Of a DNA stretch of 64,000 nt, positions 15,275-23,717 are shown one piece after another. This DNA is from an uncultured Christensenellaceae bacterium. Its GTDB lineage: Bacteria > Bacillota > Clostridia > Christensenellales > Borkfalkiaceae. The DNA is taken from assembly GCA_910587365.1 (NCBI GenBank), contig CAJUKJ010000005.1:66213-130212 (forward strand). Reading direction: 5' to 3'. The notes below the pieces were generated by a model, which saw only the letters and a list, made by a program, of their open reading frames with translations, made no database searches and had not been told where the DNA came from. A program made the position numbers and the translations under genes. The number at the start of each line of letters is the position of its first letter. Position 1 is the first letter of the stretch.

Positions 15275-15643
15275 ATGATTAAGAAAATAGATAAAAACAA
15301 GGAAAGGCAGCGTCGCCACGACAGAGTAAGAAAAAAGGTGTCGGGAACGGCGGAGGCTCCCCGTTTAAACGTTTACAGAAGTCTTAACCACATCTACGTC
15401 CAGATAATCGACGACACAAAGGGTATAACCATTTGCTCGGCTTCGACAATGGAAAAGGACGTAAAGGCTGAAATCAAGGATATGACCAAGACGGAAGCAG
15501 CTAAGGTTGTAGGCAAAAAGGCGGCTGAAAAAGCACTTGCAAAGGGTGTCAAGGAAGTCGTGTTCGACAGGGGCGGCTACCTTTACACGGGTCGTGTTCA
15601 GGCGGTAGCGGACGGCGCAAGAGAAGCCGGACTTAATTTCTAA
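15275..15643 (+). CDS. rplR: 50S ribosomal protein L18
   Basis: 122 residues from ATG 15275, preceded by AAGGAGAA; the open frame extends upstream to 15182 but that part lies in the family A repeat. KKIDKNKERQRRHDRVRKKV, APRLNVYRSLNHIYVQIIDD and VFDRGGYLYTGRVQAVADGAREAGL are standard L18 motifs (5S rRNA binding). Confidence 0.97.
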   Translation: MIKKIDKNKERQRRHDRVRKKVSGTAEAPRLNVYRSLNHIYVQIIDDTKGITICSASTMEKDVKAEIKDMTKTEAAKVVGKKAAEKALAKGVKEVVFDRGGYLYTGRVQAVADGAREAGLNF

Positions 15644-15653
15644 GGAGCTTATT

Positions 15654-16187
15654 ATGGAAGAAAAGAAAGAAAGACCTGCAAGAAGAGATCAAAGAAGAAG
15701 GCAGGAAGACGACGGCTTAATCAAAAAACTCATTCAGGTTAACAGGGTAACCAAAACCGTAAAGGGCGGCAGGAATATGCGCTTTGCTGCGCTTGTTGTC
15801 GTCGGCGACGGAAAGGGTTCCGTAGGTTACGGTATGGGTAAATCCAAGGAAGTTCCCGAAGCTATCGAAAAGGCAACCGCGCAAGCTAAAAAGAATATGC
15901 GTGCGGTAAGCCTTAAAGGCACGTCTATCCCCCACACCGTAACGGGTGTGTTCGGCAGAGGTTCCGTACTTATGATGCCTGCGTCGGAAGGTACCGGCGT
16001 TATCGCAGGCGGTCCCGTCCGTGCGGTAATGGAAGCGGCAGGCGTTAAGGACGTAAGAACAAAGTCCCACGGCACTTCCAACCCCATCAACTGCGTTAAG
16101 GCGGCTGTATACGGCTTGTACGAGCTTATGTCGCCCGAAGACGTGGCACAGGCACGCGGCAAAGCCGTGGAAGAATTAACGGTGTAA
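15654..16187 (+). CDS. rpsE: 30S ribosomal protein S5
   Basis: 177 residues with an N-terminal basic stretch (about 20 residues longer than minimal). RVTKTVKGGRNMRFAALVVVGD is the double-stranded RNA-binding part and GKGSVGYGMGKSKEVPEAI follows. Near the decoding site; ram mutations arise here in other bacteria. RBS AAGGAG. Confidence 0.98.
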   Translation: MEEKKERPARRDQRRRQEDDGLIKKLIQVNRVTKTVKGGRNMRFAALVVVGDGKGSVGYGMGKSKEVPEAIEKATAQAKKNMRAVSLKGTSIPHTVTGVFGRGSVLMMPASEGTGVIAGGPVRAVMEAAGVKDVRTKSHGTSNPINCVKAAVYGLYELMSPEDVAQARGKAVEELTV

Positions 16188-16199
16188 CGGAGGCAGGTT

Positions 16200-16379
16200 A
16201 TGATAAAGGTAACGTTAGTAAAAAGTGCTTCCAACGAAACCAAAACGGTAAAAGCTACCGTCGAGGCGTTGGGGCTTAAAAAGATAGGAAGTACCAAAAC
16301 CTTTGAAGAAACTCCCGCCGTTATGGGACAGATTAAAAAGGTAGGATACCTTCTTAAAACAGAAAAGGCAGGAGAGTAA
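16200..16379 (+). CDS. rpmD: 50S ribosomal protein L30
   Basis: 59 residues: begins MIKVTLVKSASNETKTVKAT, then LGLKKIGSTKTFEETPAVMGQIKK, typical of bacterial L30. It fits exactly between rpsE (12 bp upstream, RBS GGAGG) and rplO (2 bp downstream), the standard gene order. Confidence 0.96.
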   Translation: MIKVTLVKSASNETKTVKATVEALGLKKIGSTKTFEETPAVMGQIKKVGYLLKTEKAGE

Positions 16380-16381
16380 TT

Positions 16382-16828
16382 ATGAGAATAGATACATTAT
16401 CGCCCGCAGAGGGCTCAACCTCCCGCGTAAAAAGACTCGGCAGAGGTATAGGTTCGGGTCACGGCAAGACCTCTTGTAAAGGTCATAAAGGACAGTGGGC
16501 AAGGTCAGGCGGCGGCGTCCGTCCCGGTTTTGAAGGCGGTCAGATGCCCCTTGCAAGACGCGTTCCCAAGCGCGGATTCCACAACAAATGGGCTACGGAT
16601 TATACAATCGTTAATTTAACCCAGCTTGGTAAGCTTCCCCAGGGTACGGTCGTTGATTTTAACTACGTTTCCGAACATAATCTTGCCAAAGAGGTTAAAA
16701 ATTCGGCAGGTTTAAAGGTTCTCGGTACGGGCGAGCTTACGGTTGCTCTTACCGTAAAGGCTGCTAAATTTTCCGAAAGTGCCAAGGCTGCTATTGAAAA
16801 AGCAGGCGGCACGTGTGAAATCTGCTAA
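16382..16828 (+). CDS. rplO: 50S ribosomal protein L15
   Basis: 148 residues. RVKRLGRGIGSGHGKTSCKGHKG is the extended N-terminal arm and RRVPKRGFHNKW the next conserved part. Two bases after rpmD. The stop codon is the first part of a family A repeat, in front of secY. Confidence 0.98.
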   Translation: MRIDTLSPAEGSTSRVKRLGRGIGSGHGKTSCKGHKGQWARSGGGVRPGFEGGQMPLARRVPKRGFHNKWATDYTIVNLTQLGKLPQGTVVDFNYVSEHNLAKEVKNSAGLKVLGTGELTVALTVKAAKFSESAKAAIEKAGGTCEIC

Positions 16829-16931
16829 TATACTTCGTAATACGGCGTTGAACTCCGCTTTACATCAGGTCGCTTACGCTTAGTAAGCTCCCTGCGTAAA
16901 TGCTCGTTCGCCTTGTCTTACTCGTATCTTA
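16829..16931 (+). repeat. Family A structured repeat, full copy (A5)
   Basis: TATAC pairs with GTATC-like sequence in the outer stem, GTAATACGGCGTTG faces CGCCTTGTCTTAC, and TTTAC..GTAAA with CTTAC..GTAAG form the apex. TTTAC/GTAAA versus TTTCC/GGAAA and TTTGT/ACAAA in other copies is a clear compensatory change. Confidence 0.82.
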
Positions 16932-16965
16932 ACAGATTTACCGACTCCTAAATGAGAGGTATGAT

Positions 16966-18342
16966 ATGTTTGAAACAATAAAAAATTGTTTTAAGGTAAA
17001 GGAAATAAGAAAGAAGATTTGGATAACACTTGCTTTTTTACTTATTTTCAGACTCGGCTGTTATATTCCCGTACCGGGAATTACCGTTTCCACTTTTAAA
17101 GCGGAAATAGAAGGAAACAGCTTCCTTGGAATATTATCAAGTATCACGGGCGGATCGCTTGCAAATGCAACGCTGTTCGCACTCGGTATAAGTCCTTACA
17201 TCAACGCGTCGATTATCGTACAGCTTTTAACCGTAGGTATTCCCGCGCTTGAACGCCTTTCAAAACAGGGCGAGGACGGAAGAAAGAAAATTGCGCAGAT
17301 AACCAGATACATTACCATAGTTCTTGCAATTGCGCAGGCGGTCGGTATCGTCGTTAACTTCGGCGTCCAGAGCGACTCTATCAAACTCGCGCTGTTCGGC
17401 GGCGGAGCGGTGGGCGTAATCAGCGACACTGGCGCAAAAGTACTTGCGGGCTTTTTCCTTACTGCGGTTTATACCGCCGGTGCGATGATAGTTATGTGGT
17501 TAGGCGAAAGAATTACCGAATACGGAATTTCCAACGGTATTTCGCTTATAATCTTCGTCGGTATCATTTCGACGGCAGGACTTATTATTCTTGAAAAGTT
17601 CCTCGGCGTATTCGGAATAGGCGATTACGCAAACGGCGGATTAGGCAACCTTTGGGAGCTTGCGGGCTTTGCGATACTTACCGTACTCGAATTTACGGCA
17701 ATCGTCGCGGTTGACCTTTCCGAACGAAGGATACCCGTTCAGTATGCCAAGCAAGTCAAGGGCAGAAGAATGTACGGCGGTCAGTCGTCGGTTATTCCCA
17801 TCAGAATTTCAGGTTCGGGCGTTATGCCTTTAATCTTCGCGTTCGCAATCATTTCCTTCCCCGGTATGATTATAAGCCTTACGGGTTCCGAAAGTGCGAA
17901 TGCGGGACTTACCGAATGGTTCTCTGGGTCTTCGCCCCACTGGTACGTACAGCTTTATTATATGCTCGCGCTTTGCTTGCTTATATTTGCGTTCTCATTC
18001 TTCTACCAGTCGATGCAGTTCAATCCCGAAGACGTATCAAAGACTATCCAACAGAACGGCGGCTTCATTCAGGGAATCAGACCGGGCAGACCCACTGCGG
18101 ACTACCTTAAAAAGATTTCCAACAGAATTACCCTGTTCGGTGCTATATATTTATCATTAGTTGCGTTTGTGCCTTCGATTATTTCGATGATAGTGACAAG
18201 TCTTAACCTCGGCACGGATACGGCGTTGTTGTCGGTATTCTCCACAACGGGTATTCTAATCGTCGTTTCGGTTGCGCTTGAACTTGATAAACAGTTACAG
18301 TCGCAGCTTATGATGAAAAATTATAAGGGCTTCTTAAAATAA
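16966..18342 (+). CDS. secY: Preprotein translocase subunit SecY
   Basis: 458 residues with ten hydrophobic segments. IWITLAFLLIFRLGCYIPVPG is the first membrane segment with the usual Pro-Gly exit, NGISLIIFVGI and the QFNPEDVSKTIQQNGGFIQGIRPG loop are SecY signatures. It forms the SecYEG channel for the secreted and lipoproteins in this window. It follows a family A repeat and precedes adk and map, the standard order. Confidence 0.98.
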   Translation: MFETIKNCFKVKEIRKKIWITLAFLLIFRLGCYIPVPGITVSTFKAEIEGNSFLGILSSITGGSLANATLFALGISPYINASIIVQLLTVGIPALERLSKQGEDGRKKIAQITRYITIVLAIAQAVGIVVNFGVQSDSIKLALFGGGAVGVISDTGAKVLAGFFLTAVYTAGAMIVMWLGERITEYGISNGISLIIFVGIISTAGLIILEKFLGVFGIGDYANGGLGNLWELAGFAILTVLEFTAIVAVDLSERRIPVQYAKQVKGRRMYGGQSSVIPIRISGSGVMPLIFAFAIISFPGMIISLTGSESANAGLTEWFSGSSPHWYVQLYYMLALCLLIFAFSFFYQSMQFNPEDVSKTIQQNGGFIQGIRPGRPTADYLKKISNRITLFGAIYLSLVAFVPSIISMIVTSLNLGTDTALLSVFSTTGILIVVSVALELDKQLQSQLMMKNYKGFLK

Positions 18343-18424
18343 TTAACCTTTCGGTTGTTTAATACGCATTATATTCAACATTTGATAAAATCAAATATTC
18401 AACTTTAAATTATAGGGACAAATT

Positions 18425-19057
18425 ATGAAGATTATACTTCTCGGCGCACCCGGTGCGGGAAAGGGAACACAGGCTACTAAAATAGCTGAAAAATACGGTC
18501 TTATCCATATTTCAACGGGCGACATCTTCCGTGCGAATATAAAGGGCGGTACCGAAATAGGCAAACTTGCAAAATCGTATATCGATGCGGGCAAGCTCGT
18601 TCCCGACTCGGTTACCTGTGAAATCGTAAAGGACAGACTTTCAAAGCAGGACGTAATAGGCGGATACCTTCTTGACGGTTTTCCCCGCAGCCTTTATCAG
18701 GCGGAAGAGCTTTCCAAGTTTGCGGACGTTGACCTTTGCCTCAATTTAGAGGTAGACCCCGCACTTATTATGGACAGAATCTGCGGCAGACGCGTCTGCG
18801 CTTGCGGAGAAAGCTATCACGTTTCAACCTTAAACGGTTCGACTACCTGTGCAAAGTGCGGCGGCGAGCTGTATCAGCGCGACGACGACAATCCCGAAAC
18901 GGTCAAGGCAAGGCTTGGTACGTACAATGTTATGACGGCTCCGCTTATTGCTTACTATTCGGCGCAGAACAAGCTTGCGACGGTGGTATGCGGAACGAAG
19001 ACTCCCGACGAAGTTTTTGAAGACGTTTGCAAGGTTTTGGATAGCTTCCAAAAATGA
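18425..19057 (+). CDS. adk: Adenylate kinase
   Basis: 210 residues. P-loop GAPGAGKGTQ (7-16), the DGFPRS AMP-binding motif and a LID with a four-Cys zinc site (two Cys in CACGESYH, two in CAKCGG). Interconverts ATP + AMP and 2 ADP. The stop overlaps the map start (ATGA), so adk and map are translationally coupled. A small family B hairpin (ATTTGATAAAATCAAAT) lies in the 82-bp gap upstream. Confidence 0.97.
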   Translation: MKIILLGAPGAGKGTQATKIAEKYGLIHISTGDIFRANIKGGTEIGKLAKSYIDAGKLVPDSVTCEIVKDRLSKQDVIGGYLLDGFPRSLYQAEELSKFADVDLCLNLEVDPALIMDRICGRRVCACGESYHVSTLNGSTTCAKCGGELYQRDDDNPETVKARLGTYNVMTAPLIAYYSAQNKLATVVCGTKTPDEVFEDVCKVLDSFQK

Positions 19058-19800
19058 TAACGGTAAAAAACGAACAAGAAATAGAACTGATGCGCGAAAG
19101 CTGCCGTATCGTCAAGGAAACGCTTGATTTCGTAGGCAAGAATATCCGTGCGGGTATGACCACAAAGGAAGTGGACGAACTCGTTTACAGATATATAACA
19201 TCCTGCGGAGCATATCCTTCCGAACTCGGCTACGACGGATATCCGGCAAGCTCGTGCGTGTCGGTAAACGAAGTAGTCGTCCACGGCATACCGTCCGACA
19301 GGGTCATACTTGACGGCGACATAGTAAGCGTGGACATTACTGCGGAAAAGAACGGTTTCCACGGCGACGCTTGCCGCACGTATTTAATCGGCAACGTTCC
19401 CGAAGATAAAAAAAGACTTGTAAAGGTTACCGAAGAGTGCTTTTTCAAGGCGATTGAAGGCTTACAGGCGGGAACTCCGCTGTACGATATAGGCTACAAG
19501 GTTCAAACCTATGCCGAGGCAAACGGATACGGAGTTGTTCGTGCGCTTACCGGACACGGCATCGGCAGACAAATGCACGAAGACCCGTCCGTTCCGAATT
19601 ACGGCAAAAAGGGAACGGGTATGAGGCTGAAAGCGGGAATGACCATATGTATCGAGCCTATGATTAATATGGGTACTTACAAGGTTAATTTAAACCATGC
19701 CGACGGCTGGACGGTAACTACGGCGGACGGAAAGCCCGCCGCCCACTACGAAAACACCGTGCTTATAAAGGAAGACGGAGTGGAGATATTGACCTTATAA
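19054..19800 (+). CDS. map: Methionine aminopeptidase, type I
   Basis: 248 residues. Begins MITVKNEQEIELMRESCRIV; metal ligands are recognisable in DGDIVSVDITA, GDACRTY, GHGIGRQMHEDP and the later CIEPM and ENTVL. Removes the initiator Met at the ribosome. Overlaps adk by 4 bases. Confidence 0.97.
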   Translation: MITVKNEQEIELMRESCRIVKETLDFVGKNIRAGMTTKEVDELVYRYITSCGAYPSELGYDGYPASSCVSVNEVVVHGIPSDRVILDGDIVSVDITAEKNGFHGDACRTYLIGNVPEDKKRLVKVTEECFFKAIEGLQAGTPLYDIGYKVQTYAEANGYGVVRALTGHGIGRQMHEDPSVPNYGKKGTGMRLKAGMTICIEPMINMGTYKVNLNHADGWTVTTADGKPAAHYENTVLIKEDGVEILTL

Positions 19801-19809
19801 AGGAATATT

Positions 19810-20097
19810 ATGAAAGTCAAGCAACCTGTCATAGGCGGAATTTGCCAAAGTACGCAGGGCAGAGATAAAGACAGATTTTATATTATTAAAATAATTTATC
19901 CAGACGGTGCGGTCGGCTTGGTAGACGGCAACTTCAAAAAGCTTGCCGACCCAAAGCGCAAAAACCTCAAACATTTGCGGCTTCTGCCCGAAAAAGCGGA
20001 TGCAATAGCCGAAAAATTGGCGGACGGCAGACAGGTTTTCGATACCGAAGTCTATTCGGCTTTGAAAATTTATAACAATCCCCCGCAGGGAGCGTAG
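19810..20097 (+). CDS. KOW-domain RNA-binding protein (L14e-like)
   Basis: 95 residues. A KOW-type beat is visible in KQPVIGGICQSTQGRDKDRFYII, then DGAVGLVDGNFKKLADPKRKNLKHL. Similar short proteins stand between map and infA in many Clostridia and are annotated as KOW-domain or L14e-like. A ribosome-linked role is likely but not proved. RBS AAGGA, 9 bp after map. Confidence 0.8.
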   Translation: MKVKQPVIGGICQSTQGRDKDRFYIIKIIYPDGAVGLVDGNFKKLADPKRKNLKHLRLLPEKADAIAEKLADGRQVFDTEVYSALKIYNNPPQGA

Positions 20098-20224
20098 CCG
20101 CGCAAAAGTCGGCGCACGGCTTGCGCTTGAATATTTTCAAGTGCGACTAACCGGTATGCTATAAAATATAAAAGCCGAAGCGGCAAGGTTTATAACCGTA
20201 AAACCGTTTTAAGGCAAAACAACC

Positions 20225-20256
20225 CACGGCAAAGATGTAGAATGCTTTGCGTGAAC
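20225..20256 (+). repeat. CACGGCAAAG hairpin before infA (family D)
   Basis: CACGGCAAAG pairs with CTTTGCGTG, ending 4 bases before the infA RBS. Similar hairpins stand just before the RBS of rpmJ (20770) and of the DUF5685 gene (45090), and a half copy precedes thrC. Confidence 0.6.
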
Positions 20257-20267
20257 TCAGGAGCTTT

Positions 20268-20489
20268 ATGTCTAAAAACGACGTTATTGAAGCGGAAGGC
20301 AAGGTTATAGAATGCCTGCCCAACGCAAACTTCAAAGTCAAGCTGTCAAACGGCTACGTTATTACCGCTTATATATCGGGTAAGCTACGTATGAACTATA
20401 TCCGTATTATAGAAGGCGATAACGTAAAGCTTGAAATGAGTCCTTACGATTTGACAAAAGGACGCATTGTCTGGCGCAGTAAAAACTAA
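20268..20489 (+). CDS. infA: Translation initiation factor IF-1
   Basis: 73 residues from ATG 20268 (RBS AGGAG). SKNDVIEAEGKVIECLPNANFKV and the S1-like OB-fold ending VKLEMSPYDLTKGRIVWR are diagnostic. A TTG seven codons upstream is in frame but lies in the family D hairpin. Followed by a family A repeat before rpmJ. Confidence 0.97.
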   Translation: MSKNDVIEAEGKVIECLPNANFKVKLSNGYVITAYISGKLRMNYIRIIEGDNVKLEMSPYDLTKGRIVWRSKN

Positions 20490-20492
20490 TTT

Positions 20493-20612
20493 AAAACGCG
20501 TAATATGCGCCGCAATGCTTTGTTGCGTTCCGTGTTTGTTCGGTTACATACTTTTTTGTATGCGCCTTCACAAATACTTGCGCGGCTCGCTTTTCCCGCA
20601 TCTCCGCATTTT
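20493..20612 (+). repeat. Family A structured repeat, full copy (A6)
   Basis: AAAACGCGTAATATGC faces GCATCTCCGCATTTT, CCGCAATGCTTTGTTGC faces GCGCGGCTCGCTTTTCC, and TTTGT..ACAAA with CATAC..GTATG make the apex. Confidence 0.8.
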
Positions 20613-20769
20613 GACCTTTAATTGTGAAATAAAGGTAAGAACGCAGCCGAAACGGATTTCGGCGGTCAGCGTTTTTGCCGTCAAATAAAAATAAAATTAT
20701 TAATTATTTACGCCGGGAAAAACGCAAGGCGGAATTAATTTCCACCGATAACGTTTTCACGACAATAAA

Positions 20770-20811
20770 TCACGGCAAAGATTTTGCAACGCAAAAGATT
20801 TGCGTGAAAGG
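20770..20811 (+). repeat. Family D hairpin before rpmJ
   Basis: TCACGGCAAAGATTTTGC pairs with GCAAAAGATTTGCGTGA around a short loop and runs directly into the rpmJ RBS AAAGGAG. Confidence 0.65.
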
Positions 20812-20819
20812 AGATTATT

Positions 20820-20936
20820 ATGAAAGTAAGACCTTCAGTAAAGCCTATGTGCGATAAATGCAAAGTAATTAAAAGAAACGGTAAAGTTATGGTTATTTGT
20901 TCAAAGAACAAGAGCCATAAGCAAAGACAAGGTTAA
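20820..20936 (+). CDS. rpmJ: 50S ribosomal protein L36, zinc-binding
   Basis: 38 residues beginning MKVRPSVKPMCDKCKVI, with the zinc ligands C11, C14, C27 and H33. RBS GGAG at 20811-20814. It is in its standard place after infA but isolated by a repeat on both sides. Confidence 0.97.
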   Translation: MKVRPSVKPMCDKCKVIKRNGKVMVICSKNKSHKQRQG

Positions 20937-21187
20937 ATTTTTACTTTGTGAATGTTAATTACCCTGCGGGTGTGAAATATTGACTTTGTCAATGTTAAAT
21001 GCCCTACGGGCGTTAAATGCGCCTACGGTGTGTTAAATACAACGCAAGCGTTGTGTTAAGGTAAAAATTATATAATATGACCTCAACATTTTGCGTAAGC
21101 AAAATATTTCACATCTGCAAAGCAGATATTTAACATACGAATTATATATTAACATTTTACGCAGTTAAATATTTAACGTTGTTTAAA
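20937..21187. repeat. Array of short hairpins (family B, copy 2)
   Basis: The 364-bp gap rpmJ-rpsM starts with repeated palindromes separated by TTAAAT/TTTAACA linkers: ACCCTGCGGGT, TGACTTTGTCA, GCCCTACGGGC, CAACGCAAGCGTTG, ATTTTGCGTAAGCAAAAT, ATCTGCAAAGCAGAT. Two units also occur at 2456-2665. 21188-21300 holds only the rpsM leader and RBS AAAAGGAG. Confidence 0.75.
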
Positions 21188-21300
21188 ATAAAAAAATATC
21201 CAAACACGCTTTCCGCCTCATTCCGAATTTCGGGCGGCAGGCTTGTTTCGGTTAACATACAAAAAACATACTTAAATTTTAAAAGGAGAAATTAAATCGT

Positions 21301-21675
21301 ATGGCACGTATTGCCGGTGTAGATTTACCCAGAGAAAAGAGGATAGAAATAGGACTTACCTACATCTACGGAATCGGTTTAAAGACGTCCCAGAAAATTC
21401 TTGCGGACACGGGCATTGACCCCGATACGCGAGTTAAGGATCTGGACGAACAGACCGTATCCAAGCTGAGAGAATATATCGACCATAATTACAGGGTCGA
21501 AGGCGAACTCAGAAGTGAAGTTTCGCTCAACATCAAAAGACTTATGGAAATAGGATGCTATCGCGGCATCCGTCACAGAAAGGGTCTGCCCGTCCGCGGA
21601 CAGTCCACTAAAACCAACGCAAGGACGAGGAAAGGTCCCCGCCGCACGGTGGCTAAGAAGAAGGGAGCAAAGTAA
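21301..21675 (+). CDS. rpsM: 30S ribosomal protein S13
   Basis: 124 residues. ARIAGVDLPREKRIEIGLTYIYGIG at the start (shown as landmark), RHRKGLPVRGQSTKTNARTRKG near the basic tail. Partner of S19. The RBS AAAAGGAG is 12 bases from ATG, longer than elsewhere in the cluster. Confidence 0.98.
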   Translation: MARIAGVDLPREKRIEIGLTYIYGIGLKTSQKILADTGIDPDTRVKDLDEQTVSKLREYIDHNYRVEGELRSEVSLNIKRLMEIGCYRGIRHRKGLPVRGQSTKTNARTRKGPRRTVAKKKGAK

Positions 21676-21686
21676 GGAGGTAAGGT

Positions 21687-22091
21687 ATGGCATCAGCTAA
21701 TAATAAAAAGCAAACCGTTTCAAGAAAACGCAGAGAGCTTAAAAAGGTTGACAAAGGTCAGGTACACATTCAGTCCACCTTCAACAACACGCTCGTTACC
21801 GTTACCGATTTACAGGGCAACGTAATTTCCTGGTCCAGCGCAGGCAGCCTTAACTTCAAGGGTTCGAGAAAGGGTACCCCTTTCGCAGCGCAGATGGCAA
21901 CCGAAACCGCAGTTAAAGCGGCAAAGGAACACGGACTTCGTTCGGCAGAAGTTTACGTAAAGGGTCCCGGTGCAGGCAGAGAGTCGGCTATAAGGGCTAT
22001 CGGCGCGTGCGACGTTGAAATCACGTTGATTTCCGACGTTTCGCCCATTCCCCACAACGGATGCAGACCGCCTAAGCGTCGCAGAGTATAA
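21687..22091 (+). CDS. rpsK: 30S ribosomal protein S11
   Basis: 134 residues. GQVHIQSTFNNTLVTVTD, SAGSLNFKGSRKGTPFAAQ and PHNGCRPPKRRRV at the end are diagnostic. Lies in the platform. 11 bp after rpsM with GGAGG RBS. Confidence 0.98.
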   Translation: MASANNKKQTVSRKRRELKKVDKGQVHIQSTFNNTLVTVTDLQGNVISWSSAGSLNFKGSRKGTPFAAQMATETAVKAAKEHGLRSAEVYVKGPGAGRESAIRAIGACDVEITLISDVSPIPHNGCRPPKRRRV

Positions 22092-22110
22092 TCGGAGGTA
22101 GAAAATAAAT

Positions 22111-22734
22111 ATGGCAACTTACAGAGAAGCAAAATGCCGTCTTTGCAGAAGAGAAGGCGGAAAACTGTTTTTAAAGGGCGATAAATGCTATACGGGAAAA
22201 TGCCCGTTTGAAAAGAGACCCACTCCTCCCGGACAGCACGGCGCAGGCAGAAAAAAGGTTTCCGAATACGGACAGCAGCTCCGTGAAAAACAGAAGGTTA
22301 AGCGTATTTACGGCGTTCAGGAAGGTCAGTTCCGCGCATATTACGAAAAAGCAGACAGAATGAAAGGCATTACCGGTGAAAATATGCTCTCACTTCTGGA
22401 ACGCAGACTTGATAACGTAATTTTCCGTATGGGTATCGGCGCAAGCCGTTCACAGGCAAGACAGCTTGTAAATCACGGTCATTTCCTCGTAAACGGCAGA
22501 AAGGTCAATATCCCTTCATACATCATCAAGGTCGGCGACGTAATTACCGTTAAGGAAAGCAAAACCTCGAATAAATATTTTGAAGCGATTAAAGCTATGA
22601 AAGTAGGCACAATGCCCAAATGGCTTGAGTTCAGCCCCGAAAAGTTAGAGGGTAAAATAATCGCGCTTCCCGCAAGAGATGATATCGACAGCCAGATTTC
22701 CGAACACATGATTGTCGAATTGTACTCCAAGTAA
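22111..22734 (+). CDS. rpsD: 30S ribosomal protein S4, zinc-containing form
   Basis: 207 residues. The N-terminus keeps a four-Cys zinc site (C-x2-C in CRLCRREGG, then C in DKCYTG and KCPF), as in Bacillus stearothermophilus S4. RPTPPGQHG and the S4 domain (RLDNVIFRMGIGASRSQARQLVNHGHF region) follow. Start ATG 22111 after GGAGGT. S4 represses the alpha operon in some bacteria. Confidence 0.98.
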   Translation: MATYREAKCRLCRREGGKLFLKGDKCYTGKCPFEKRPTPPGQHGAGRKKVSEYGQQLREKQKVKRIYGVQEGQFRAYYEKADRMKGITGENMLSLLERRLDNVIFRMGIGASRSQARQLVNHGHFLVNGRKVNIPSYIIKVGDVITVKESKTSNKYFEAIKAMKVGTMPKWLEFSPEKLEGKIIALPARDDIDSQISEHMIVELYSK

Positions 22735-22759
22735 TTAAATCAAATCAGGAGGTAGCAAA

Positions 22760-23713
22760 ATGATCGAAATGGATATGCCCAAAATCGAAGTAGAGGAAAG
22801 CGACGACCAAGCTTATGCGAAGGTCGTAGTAGAACCGCTTGAAAAGGGCTTCGGTCTTACAATAGGCAACTGCCTTAGAAGAATACTGTTATCCGCACTC
22901 CCCGGAGCGGCGGCACAGGGCATAAGATTTCTTGACGGAACTGTCAAACACGAATTTTCGGCTGTCGCAGGCGTTAAAGAGGACGTAACGGAAATTATCC
23001 TCAATTTAAAAACGCTTGCAATCAAAACCAAGATTACCGACAAGGACTATGTAAAGGTCGTACACCTCTACAAGGAAGGACCTTGCGAAGTCAAGGCAAG
23101 CGATATTACCGAGGACGCCGAAATAGAAATAATAAATGGCGACCAGCATATATGTACCGTGGACGCGGGCGGCAAAATCGATATGGAAATAACCATAGGG
23201 CGCGGCAGAGGCTATAAGGGTGCAGACCATACCAGAACCGAGCTTATCGACTATATCCCCATCGATTCAATCTATACGCCCGTTAAAAAGGTCAACTATT
23301 CGGTTGAAAATACCCGCGTGGGTCAGAATACCGACTACGACAAGCTTACGCTTGAAGTATGGACAAACGGTGCGTTCAGCGCGAAGGAAATTGTTTCCCT
23401 TGCGGCGAAGATTATGCAGGATCACATTTCCCTGTTCGTAGACCTTTCCGATACCATTAAGGAAATGGATATTCTCGTCAAAAACGAGGACGACAAGCAA
23501 CAGAAGATACTTGCTATGGCAATCGAGGAAATGGACTTATCCGTCCGTTCCTACAACTGCTTAAAGCGTGCAAACATACACACCGTAGAAGATTTAACGA
23601 GAAAGACCGAAGACGAAATGTTAAAGGTAAGAAACCTCGGCAGAAAGTCTTTGGACGAAGTTATTTTAAAGCTTCAGTCCTACGGTTTAACACTTGCTAA
23701 CAAGGAGGATTAA
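22760..23713 (+). CDS. rpoA: RNA polymerase subunit alpha
   Basis: 317 residues. N-terminal dimerisation domain with PLEKGFGLTIGNCLRRILLSALPG and the C-terminal alpha-CTD with VRSYNCLKRANIHTVEDLTRK and RNLGRKSLDEV. Starts at ATG 22760 after AGGAGG. Overlap-free but close to rplQ, as in most bacteria. Confidence 0.98.
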   Translation: MIEMDMPKIEVEESDDQAYAKVVVEPLEKGFGLTIGNCLRRILLSALPGAAAQGIRFLDGTVKHEFSAVAGVKEDVTEIILNLKTLAIKTKITDKDYVKVVHLYKEGPCEVKASDITEDAEIEIINGDQHICTVDAGGKIDMEITIGRGRGYKGADHTRTELIDYIPIDSIYTPVKKVNYSVENTRVGQNTDYDKLTLEVWTNGAFSAKEIVSLAAKIMQDHISLFVDLSDTIKEMDILVKNEDDKQQKILAMAIEEMDLSVRSYNCLKRANIHTVEDLTRKTEDEMLKVRNLGRKSLDEVILKLQSYGLTLANKED

Positions 23714-23717
23714 TAAA

